From: Chloroflexota bacterium
GTDB taxonomy: Bacteria; Chloroflexota; Anaerolineae; Promineifilales; Promineifilaceae
Assembly (NCBI GenBank): GCA_008501785.1
Contig: QQUD01000980.1
Span: forward strand, 1 to 11,032
Direction of reading: 5' to 3'
Length of the DNA stretch: 11,032 bases
The notes beneath the pieces were generated by a model that did no database searches, had not been told where the DNA came from, and saw nothing but the letters and a program-made list of their open reading frames with translations. Below, one piece after another: positions 5,761 through 11,032 of the stretch. A program made the translations under genes and the position numbers. How positions within the stretch are numbered: position 1 is the first letter of the stretch; every line of letters begins with the position of its first letter.

Positions 5761-6696
5761 ATGCAAGCAACACAAACTGAACCCAACCTCACACGCGGCT
5801 ATTCAATTGCACTCACCAGCTCAATCGTTTTATCAACCACCGGCATTCTCATTCGCTACCTGACGCAAACGTATCAACTCCCATCGCTAATTCTCGCATT
5901 TTGGCGCGAACTGTTTGTCGTTGTTTCGCTTTTTGTGCTGTTGGCGCTATTTCGGCCAGTTTTGCTGCGGGTTAAACGTCAGCATTTGCGCTATTTGGTT
6001 GTTTATGGCTTTGTTTTGGCCATGTTTAACAGCTTTTGGACCTTATCAGTGTCGTTGAATGGTGCGGCAGTGGCAACTGTGCTTGCTTATTCATCTGCCG
6101 GTTTTACGGTGCTGCTGGGATGGGCTTTCTTGCAAGAGCGGATCGGTAAGGTGAAAATGTTGGCGGTTGTGTTGAGTATTGGCGGCTGTGTTCTGGTGGT
6201 TGGCGCCTTGGATCCAGAAGTGTGGCGCACAAATCTGATTGGCATTGTTGCGGGTATCTTTTCTGGTGTTTTTTATTCAGTTTATAGTCTTTTGGGTCGG
6301 TCTGCTTCCCAACGTGGGTTAAACGCTTGGTCAACATTATTATATATTTTTGGTTTTGGCTCAATTTTCTTGTTGAGCGTTAATTTGGTGTCAAACGGCT
6401 TTTTCCCAGGGTCTGCGACTCATCCAGGCGAGTTGTTGTGGTTGGGGAATGCATTGACTGGGTGGGGGATTTTGTTGCTGCTGGCTGTGGGGCCGACGCT
6501 GTTTGGGTATGGTTTGTACAATATGAGCTTGGGGTATTTGCCATCGAGCATTGCGCATTTGATTTTGACGACAGAGCCGGTGTTTACGGCCGTTATCGCC
6601 TTCTTCTTCCTCGGTGAAATTTTGACAGGTGTGCAAATTGGGGGCAGCGTAATGATTATGTGTGGCGTCATCTTCTTGCGAATTTATGGTGATTAA
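5761..6696 (+). CDS. EamA/DMT-superfamily transporter
   Basis: A 311-residue inner-membrane protein with about ten hydrophobic segments in two tandem five-helix EamA repeats (roughly 15-148 and 160-310). Each half ends in the usual pattern: YSSAGFTVLLGWAFLQER in the first and TTEPVFTAVIAFFFLGE in the second, where the acidic residue after the helix is the family mark. Members export amino acids, drugs or other small metabolites; substrate cannot be read from sequence. The start has AAGGA at 5751-5755, 5 nt upstream, within a possible masking hairpin. It is followed after 61 nt by modA, with a short inverted repeat between, so it is probably a separate unit. Length is normal for the family. 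Confidence 0.9.
   Translation: MQATQTEPNLTRGYSIALTSSIVLSTTGILIRYLTQTYQLPSLILAFWRELFVVVSLFVLLALFRPVLLRVKRQHLRYLVVYGFVLAMFNSFWTLSVSLNGAAVATVLAYSSAGFTVLLGWAFLQERIGKVKMLAVVLSIGGCVLVVGALDPEVWRTNLIGIVAGIFSGVFYSVYSLLGRSASQRGLNAWSTLLYIFGFGSIFLLSVNLVSNGFFPGSATHPGELLWLGNALTGWGILLLLAVGPTLFGYGLYNMSLGYLPSSIAHLILTTEPVFTAVIAFFFLGEILTGVQIGGSVMIMCGVIFLRIYGD
6586..6593. repeat. ACGGCCGT palindrome, site 6
   Basis: Encodes T-A-V in the last EamA repeat. The next 20 bases hold 8 C and 1 G, while the G-rich tract on the left lies a little further off (about 6440-6540). Confidence 0.9.
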
Positions 6697-6726
6697 GGTT
6701 GGTGCGTTGGTCTCGTGTTATACTCA

Positions 6727-6751
6727 CTCTCATCTTGAAATGTAATGAGAG
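6727..6751 (+). promoter_or_regulatory. Small inverted repeat touching the modA ribosome site
   Basis: CTCTCAT (6727-6733) pairs exactly with ATGAGAG (6745-6751) across an 11-nt loop, and the right arm runs into the purine-rich AGAGGAAGGA before the ATG at 6758. It could modulate modA translation or be an operator half-site. It does not resemble the ModE site as I know it. Confidence 0.3.
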
Positions 6752-6757
6752 GAAGGA

Positions 6758-7552
6758 ATGAGATTAAAACCGCTAGTATGGTGCGGGATATTACTTTTTC
6801 TTTTAGGATGCACTACAACTCAAGAGGGTGGTGAGCCAAATACCATAACCGTTTTTGCCGCTGCTTCCTTGACCGAAGCATTTACTGAATTAGGCGTCCA
6901 CTATGAAAAAACACATCCAGATGTACAGGTTGTGTTCAATTTTGCTGGCTCGCAGCAGTTGGCACAGCAGTTGGGGCAGGGTGCGCCGGGGGATGTGTTT
7001 GCCAGCGCAAATGAAAAGCAGATGATGAATGTGGTGGAAAACGGCCGTATTCTTCCCAACACCCCCCAGCCATTTACTCACAACGAACTGATCGTTATTT
7101 TTCCCGCTGATAATCCAGGAAACATTACCAAGCTCTCCGATTTAACAAATCCGGGTTTGAAAATTGTGATGGCAACCGAGGAGGTGCCGGTTGGTGCGTA
7201 TTCAATGCAATTTTTGCAAGCAGCATCTGGTGTAGATGGCTTGGGGGGTGGGTTTGAAACGGCCGTTCTTACCAATGTCGTTTCCTACGAGCAAAATGTG
7301 CGGTCTGTATTTAGCAAAGTTGCTTTAGGCGAGGCCGATGCTGGCATTGTTTACAGCAGTGATGTCGGTGTGAATACACAATCAGACGTGGGCCAAATCG
7401 AAATCCCACCCCAATGGAATGTCCTGGCTACCTATCCAATTGCACCTCTGGCAGACAGTACGCAGCCTAAACATGCACAAGACTTCATCAACTTTGTGGT
7501 CTCATCAGAAGGACAGCAAATTTTAGATATGTACGGTTTTCGGGGAAAATAG
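6758..7552 (+). CDS. modA: Molybdate ABC transporter substrate-binding lipoprotein
   Basis: A 264-residue periplasmic or surface lipoprotein that captures molybdate (or tungstate) and hands it to the ModB permease. The N-terminus is a lipoprotein signal: a short basic start, a hydrophobic stretch and the lipobox LLGC with C18 as the lipidation site. Mature-protein signatures are AAASLT (34-39), NFAGSQQL (61-68), GAPGDVFASA (75-84) and the VPVGAYS stretch near 143-150, all typical of the ModA oxyanion pocket. The purine-rich stretch AGAGGAAGGA lies directly before the ATG. modB begins 5 nt after the stop, so the two are co-transcribed. Two ACGGCCGT sites (7041, 7259) fall within the gene. Confidence 0.93.
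   Translation: MRLKPLVWCGILLFLLGCTTTQEGGEPNTITVFAAASLTEAFTELGVHYEKTHPDVQVVFNFAGSQQLAQQLGQGAPGDVFASANEKQMMNVVENGRILPNTPQPFTHNELIVIFPADNPGNITKLSDLTNPGLKIVMATEEVPVGAYSMQFLQAASGVDGLGGGFETAVLTNVVSYEQNVRSVFSKVALGEADAGIVYSSDVGVNTQSDVGQIEIPPQWNVLATYPIAPLADSTQPKHAQDFINFVVSSEGQQILDMYGFRGK
7041..7048. repeat. ACGGCCGT palindrome, site 7
   Basis: Encodes N-G-R in modA. Left 50 bases: 17 G/5 C. Right 50 bases: 4 G/19 C, including a run of six C. Confidence 0.95.
7259..7266. repeat. ACGGCCGT palindrome, site 8
   Basis: Encodes T-A-V in modA. Left 50 bases: 19 G/5 C, including a run of six G. Right 50 bases: 10 G/11 C, with the first 24 bases leaning to C (7 C, 3 G). Confidence 0.92.
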
Positions 7553-7557
7553 CGCGT

Positions 7558-8379
7558 ATGACAAGATACCGCAGCCAACGCCCCCCACATCGATCAGGGC
7601 GAAAAATTAGCAATGTATGGTGGACGATGAGTGTGCCGCTGCTTTTGTTTTTATTGCTGCCATTGTTGGCCTTAATTTGGCGGGGCAACCCGATGCAGAT
7701 TGTGTCAAATTTAAACAATCCAACTGTGATACAGGCAATCTTGTTGAGCTTAAAAACGAGCAGCATTACGACCTTAGTCAGTTTTTTGTTTGGCACGCCA
7801 TTGGCTTTTGTGATGGCTCGCACTGTGTTTCGTGGCAAACGGTTTTTGGATACGCTCATAGATTTGCCCACGGTATTGCCACCAGCCGTGGCTGGTGTGG
7901 CCTTGTTGATGGCGTTTGGTCGCAGGGGACTCCTTGGTGGTGTGCTGGAGATGGCTGGGGTGACGGTGGGGTTTACGGAAACGGCCGTTATCCTCGCCCA
8001 AACATTCATTGCGGCACCATTGTTTGTAAAAACGGCCGTGACCGGATTCGCCGCAATTCCACACGAACTAGAGCAAGCTGCTGCCCTCGATGGCGCAAAT
8101 TCATGGTATATCTTTCGATTTATCACCATTCCGCTTTCCCGCCCTGCCTTGCTGACTGGAGCAGTACTCACCTGGGCACGTGCACTTGGGGAATTTGGCG
8201 CAACCATCATTTTTGCCGGGAACTTTCCAGGGCGAACACAAACAATGCCATTAGCTATCTACATCGGCTTTGAGATCGATTTAAACATCGCTTTGACGTT
8301 ATCAGTTATTTTAATGGGATTATCTTTCCTAGTTCTTGTTTTGATAAAAGGTTTGTTTTGGCAAGATGATGAGGAGTAA
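7558..8379 (+). CDS. modB: Molybdate ABC transporter permease
   Basis: A 273-residue inner-membrane permease forming the molybdate channel with ModA outside and a ModC ATPase inside. About five to six membrane segments lie between residues 25 and 265. The cytoplasmic coupling loop is clear: EQAAALDGA at 172-180 leading to the proline at 192, followed by the ModB-typical ALGEFGATIIF (209-219). The start at 7558 is 5 nt after the modA stop but has no convincing Shine-Dalgarno (a GGGG at 7542-7545 is too far), suggesting translational coupling; an in-frame ATG at 7627 would remove the basic N-terminal tail. Unusually, no modC follows: the next gene runs toward it from the opposite strand. Two palindromes, 7981 and 8032, lie 51 bp apart inside. 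Confidence 0.93.
   Translation: MTRYRSQRPPHRSGRKISNVWWTMSVPLLLFLLLPLLALIWRGNPMQIVSNLNNPTVIQAILLSLKTSSITTLVSFLFGTPLAFVMARTVFRGKRFLDTLIDLPTVLPPAVAGVALLMAFGRRGLLGGVLEMAGVTVGFTETAVILAQTFIAAPLFVKTAVTGFAAIPHELEQAAALDGANSWYIFRFITIPLSRPALLTGAVLTWARALGEFGATIIFAGNFPGRTQTMPLAIYIGFEIDLNIALTLSVILMGLSFLVLVLIKGLFWQDDEE
7981..7988. repeat. ACGGCCGT palindrome, site 9
   Basis: Encodes T-A-V in modB. Left 50 bases: 24 G/6 C. The 42 bases to the right, up to the next site: 6 G/12 C. Confidence 0.95.
8032..8039. repeat. ACGGCCGT palindrome, site 10
   Basis: Encodes T-A-V in modB, 51 bp (17 codons) after site 9. C-rich composition continues on its right: 8041-8090 hold 11 G and 18 C. Confidence 0.92.
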
Positions 8380-8389
8380 TATGATAAAA

Positions 8390-8430
8390 TCAAAGATGGC
8401 CCATATTACATACACATGGGCCATCTTTGA
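8390..8430. terminator. Bidirectional terminator between modB and the histidine kinase gene
   Basis: A perfect 15-bp stem, 8390-8404 with 8416-8430, closes an 11-nt loop. On the minus strand it is followed by TTTTATC, a good fit to an intrinsic terminator just after the kinase stop codon. On the plus strand the trailing bases are only moderately T-rich. It lies between convergent genes, where a shared terminator is expected. Confidence 0.88.
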
Positions 8431-8435
8431 ATAAG

Positions 8436-10208
8436 TTAAAATGTTTCAAATTTTAGATCTGCGTCTGCCAATTCAGAAGAAGATAAAGAATCAGAAGCGA
8501 TTTGTTGGGGAATAGGTAACGACATTTCAAATAACGCACCTCCCCAGCGGCTTTCCTTAACAACAAGCGTGCCATCGTGTGCTTCAATTACCATTTTACA
8601 GAAAGTAAGACCCAAGCCAGCCCCGCGTCGTTCGGTCCCTTTCGCCTGGCCAAACTTTTCAAAAATATACTCTCTGTCTTCAGCAGGTACACCAGGACCA
8701 TTATCTGCAAATTGGATCATCATCCGGTCTATATCAACCAATACGTTAATTTCAATTTTCCCTTCTTCCGGTGTGAATTTCAATGCATTGCTGATTAGAT
8801 TGTTAAAAACACGCTGCAAAAGCCGTTTGTCAACCCGTACTGAGGGCAAGAGAGTTGGGCTTGTAAGTGACAAAGTCTGATGATGCGTTCCCGCTACAAT
8901 TTGGTTTTCATCAACACAGTATTTCAATATTTTAGTAATATTCGTATGGCTTGGTTGCATTTCTAATTGGTTTGCTTCGAGCCGTTCGACATCTAACAAA
9001 TCATTGATGAGGGAAATGATATGTTTTCCAGACTTTTCGAGTTTGTTCAGAAGTCGCTGTTGTGTTTCAGATATCTCCCCAAGATTCCCTTTCGACATCA
9101 AGTTCATGCCGCTTGTGATAACGGTTAGTGGGCTTTTTAAATCATGGACAATGAGTTGCGTTAATTCGGTGCGTAAACGCTGCTCACGCTTCAAGGCTTC
9201 TGTTCGCTCTGTAATGAGCCGATTTAAATACATGACAATGACAAACAGAATAAGAAAGCTTAAAGCCCCCTGAATTAAGATGATTGGAATAACATAAGTG
9301 CGCTGTAACTCAAGATCAAGTAAACGGGCTGTAAATTCACCAAAAATGAGTGCAATTGCGCCAATGAGGACGATGCCCAAGGTTGCAAAATACCTTGTAA
9401 ATTGAATATTTTGTTCAGACTCATAGGTAGATAAAATGGCAGATACAGCAATCATAAATGCTGATAATGTCACGGGGTGGTAGAGCAGCCAATTGTAGCC
9501 ACCTAAATCGCCAAACGCCTGGAAAAATTGAGCTTCAGCCAATAACAAAAGCACAATTGAAATACGCTTATTAATGTACGGATATGCATTCCATTCTAAT
9601 CGCCAGCTATACCAGGCTGCACTGCACAATAAAGAGATTGCCACAAGTGCTAAAAGATTTTCTAATAGTGGACTATATTGGTGCAAAGAAGAAAATGATG
9701 CAGGATTAATAACGACAATAATTGAGTAACAGAGTATAAAGATTGCCCCTAAACTCCAAAAAATTCGCCGAAACTTGGTGAGGTTTTTGCTGATTAGCTT
9801 ATGCCAGGGCAAATGACCAAGGAAAAAAAAGACGCTGCCTAGCGGATATGCAAATCGTAAGGACCAAAAATAAATATCGGCGTATGTTGGAGAGGCTATA
9901 ATTTGTGGTGTACCGATGCTGCTGATTAATAGCATAACCGAAATATTCACGAATGCGATTGGAATGAACATGGTTCGTGGGTGGGATTCATCGCCAAGCG
10001 AGTTGCTCGTAAATATTGCAGCAACCAATGAGACCAGGCTAGCAAATGAGCCGACGTAAAATTCAATCAGGTATGTGTCCCAGGTAACCGGCCAATTTTT
10101 AATATCAATGTTTGGAAGAAATCTAAGAAACAGGTACAAGATCAGTGGGATAGCTAAAATGGCTATTTGTAAGTACCGTCGCTTATGCGTGTGAAAGACA
10201 GATAACAT
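8436..10208 (-). CDS. Multi-TM sensor histidine kinase (orphan)
   Basis: A 590-residue membrane kinase that autophosphorylates and would pass phosphate to a response regulator. The N-terminal 330 residues hold about ten hydrophobic segments (for example 14-31, 50-69, 81-99, 150-167, 183-201, 245-260, 274-291, 305-328) and form a sensor domain I cannot assign to a named family. A short coiled region (330-350) leads directly to HisKA with H355 in VHDLKSP. The HATPase domain has the N box at 469-478, DNGPG at 502-506, a FEKFG F-box at 516-520 and GAGLGL at 529-534. All catalytic elements look intact. There is no HAMP or PAS domain and no response regulator nearby, so its partner must be elsewhere. 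The gene is relatively AT-rich and has no ACGGCCGT site. Confidence 0.93.
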   Translation of the reverse strand: MLSVFHTHKRRYLQIAILAIPLILYLFLRFLPNIDIKNWPVTWDTYLIEFYVGSFASLVSLVAAIFTSNSLGDESHPRTMFIPIAFVNISVMLLISSIGTPQIIASPTYADIYFWSLRFAYPLGSVFFFLGHLPWHKLISKNLTKFRRIFWSLGAIFILCYSIIVVINPASFSSLHQYSPLLENLLALVAISLLCSAAWYSWRLEWNAYPYINKRISIVLLLLAEAQFFQAFGDLGGYNWLLYHPVTLSAFMIAVSAILSTYESEQNIQFTRYFATLGIVLIGAIALIFGEFTARLLDLELQRTYVIPIILIQGALSFLILFVIVMYLNRLITERTEALKREQRLRTELTQLIVHDLKSPLTVITSGMNLMSKGNLGEISETQQRLLNKLEKSGKHIISLINDLLDVERLEANQLEMQPSHTNITKILKYCVDENQIVAGTHHQTLSLTSPTLLPSVRVDKRLLQRVFNNLISNALKFTPEEGKIEINVLVDIDRMMIQFADNGPGVPAEDREYIFEKFGQAKGTERRGAGLGLTFCKMVIEAHDGTLVVKESRWGGALFEMSLPIPQQIASDSLSSSELADADLKFETF

Positions 10209-10221
10209 ACGTTAAACGTAT
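10207..10221 (-). promoter_or_regulatory. Palindrome overlapping the kinase start codon
   Basis: ATACGTT-A-AACGTAT is a perfect 7+1+7 palindrome. On the minus strand it includes the first bases of the ATG and fills the 12-nt gap between the AAGGA Shine-Dalgarno (complement of 10221-10225) and the start codon. It could be an operator or a small hairpin limiting translation. No protein is identified as binding it. Confidence 0.45.
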
Positions 10222-10336
10222 CCTTAAATGCTGACTTTCTTCCTTACAAAAGATGGCTTAAAGATTAGGAAAGTTTAAGATAATAGCAGCAAACTTGTGG
10301 GTTAAGCTGCTGGCTTGACCTGGTGAATAACAACGA

Positions 10337-10353
10337 GACAAACAGGGTTTGTC
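10337..10353. repeat. Small hairpin between the divergent kinase and acetyltransferase genes
   Basis: GACAAAC (10337-10343) and GTTTGTC (10347-10353) pair perfectly across three bases. It lies 25 bp before the acetyltransferase start and would be in its leader. The sequence resembles short dispersed hairpin repeats more than a terminator, since no T-run follows. Confidence 0.5.
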
Positions 10354-10377
10354 CTACGATTTACAAAGGAATTAAAA

Positions 10378-10941
10378 ATGCACCCAATTATGCGTGATTT
10401 TCCGTTTGAATTTGAAACAGAGCGATTAACAATTCGTGGCCCATTGCCCGGTGATGGCAAAGAAGTACAGGCTGCTGTTGCAGAATCTATTGATGAATTA
10501 CGGCCGTGGATGCCGTGGGCTACCGAAGTACCCACTGTTAAGGTGTCGGAAATACGAGTTCGAGAAAAGTATTTGGATTTTTTGGCACGAAGGGATTTGA
10601 TTTTGCATTTGTTTTTGCAGGGAACGCATACGTTTATTGGTAGCAGTGGTTTGCATCGTATTGATTGGAGTGTTCCCAGTTTTGAAATCGGGTATTGGGT
10701 GCGAACGTCTTTTTCACGGAAGGGATTTATTACAGAGGCTGTGAGAGGTATTTCGAATTTTGCATTTGAGCAATTGGAGGCTAAACGTGTCGAAATACGC
10801 TGTGATGCCAAAAATGTACGGAGTGCTGCTATCCCGCAACGACTTGGATTTGTACTTGAGGGGACCCTGCGCAATGAAGCAGTTGATCACATCACTGGTG
10901 AATTACGGGATACGATGATCTTTGCTAAGATTGTTGAGTAG
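10378..10941 (+). CDS. GNAT-family N-acetyltransferase, RimJ/RimL-like
   Basis: A 187-residue cytoplasmic enzyme expected to transfer acetyl from acetyl-CoA to an amino group. The family order is complete: ERLTIRGP near the N-terminus (15-22), a central strand ending EIGYWVR (103-109), the acetyl-CoA loop SRKGFITEAV (113-122, in place of the commoner GKGYATEA), then the N-x-x-S-x-x-I-x-x-x-LGFVLEGTLR segment (146-165) typical of the RimJ/RimL branch that modifies ribosomal or other proteins and some antibiotics. The start has AAAGGA at 10365-10370, 7 nt before the ATG. It diverges from the kinase and seems to stand alone. Substrate unknown. Confidence 0.9.
   Translation: MHPIMRDFPFEFETERLTIRGPLPGDGKEVQAAVAESIDELRPWMPWATEVPTVKVSEIRVREKYLDFLARRDLILHLFLQGTHTFIGSSGLHRIDWSVPSFEIGYWVRTSFSRKGFITEAVRGISNFAFEQLEAKRVEIRCDAKNVRSAAIPQRLGFVLEGTLRNEAVDHITGELRDTMIFAKIVE
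10500..10507. repeat. ACGGCCGT palindrome, site 11
   Basis: Read as L-R-P-W in the acetyltransferase, the third possible frame. Left 50 bases: 15 G/6 C. Right 50 bases: 16 G/11 C, so the C-rich half is absent here. Confidence 0.9.
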
Positions 10942-10971
10942 ATTGCAGCAGGAGGGCATGTTTTTCTACGG

Positions 10972-10999
10972 TTGCCCATTATTTCCTGACTGTTATAAT
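10972..10999 (+). promoter_or_regulatory. Possible promoter for a gene beyond the right edge
   Basis: TTGCCC (10972-10977) and a perfect TATAAT (10994-10999) are 16 nt apart. No start codon with a ribosome site is visible before the window ends. Confidence 0.4.
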
Positions 11000-11032
11000 C
11001 CAGCCGCTTATAAACCTATTGAGCTAATTATT

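Noticed and set aside
7488..8210. A 240-codon open frame antisense to modB
   Set aside because: It lies wholly within modA/modB, which have clear family motifs. Its product is Ser/Thr/Asn-rich low-complexity sequence with no domain.
10315..10343. TTGACC as a -35 element for the acetyltransferase gene
   Set aside because: No TATAAT-like hexamer lies at 16-18 nt; the corresponding bases read ACAAAC.
10302..10874. A 190-codon open frame antisense to the acetyltransferase
   Set aside because: It mirrors a well-supported GNAT gene, its product has no recognisable motif, and it crosses the hairpin at 10337.
1..11032. tRNA, rRNA or known riboswitch
   Set aside because: I found no cloverleaf or rRNA sequence, and the leaders before feo and modA are too short or lack the conserved cores expected for metal or molybdenum-cofactor riboswitches.

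Overview
The window reads as a stretch of a bacterial chromosome of roughly 50% G+C. It carries metal-homeostasis genes and has intergenic gaps filled with hairpin and palindromic repeats. The gene styles (a DtxR-FeoA fusion with a membrane anchor, a split FeoB of the CNGR type, DUF3592-like proteins, a multi-TM orphan histidine kinase) suggest Chloroflexota or a relative, but this is only a guess; there is no rRNA or other taxonomic marker.

Layout. 1-482: C-terminal end of a P1B-type metal-efflux ATPase carrying the HEGGT signature. 483-591: dispersed hairpin repeat that may act as its terminator. 592-1161: small two-TM DUF3592-like protein. 1162-1721: no gene, but a 450-bp block bounded by an 11-bp inverted repeat and containing two 82-nt direct repeats, then a promoter with an overlapping 24-nt palindromic operator. 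1722-5164: ferrous-iron (Feo) operon made of a DtxR/MntR-type regulator fused to FeoA, a separate FeoB GTPase and a separate FeoB membrane channel, the last two overlapping by ATGA. 5195-5665: AT-rich second DUF3592 protein. 5761-6696: EamA/DMT exporter. 6758-8379: modA-modB molybdate importer genes with no modC. 8390-8430: terminator between converging genes. 8436-10208 (minus): membrane sensor histidine kinase with no adjacent response regulator. 10378-10941: GNAT acetyltransferase. A promoter-like pair lies at the right edge.

How the genes fit. The iron-responsive regulator probably controls its own operon through the palindrome covering the -10 region. FeoB-N and FeoB-C together form the GTP-dependent Fe(II) importer. 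The upstream P1B ATPase could be a metal exporter that balances import. modA/modB import molybdate but must borrow an ATPase encoded elsewhere.

The most remarkable feature is not a gene. The palindrome ACGGCCGT occurs 11 times (plus one single-base variant) in 11 kb, always inside coding sequence and in all three reading frames. At most sites the local strand composition switches abruptly from G/T-rich on the 5' side to C/A-rich on the 3' side, giving a sawtooth of GC skew along the genes. This looks like a HIP1-like genome-wide iterated palindrome with a strand-asymmetric mutational or functional footprint.
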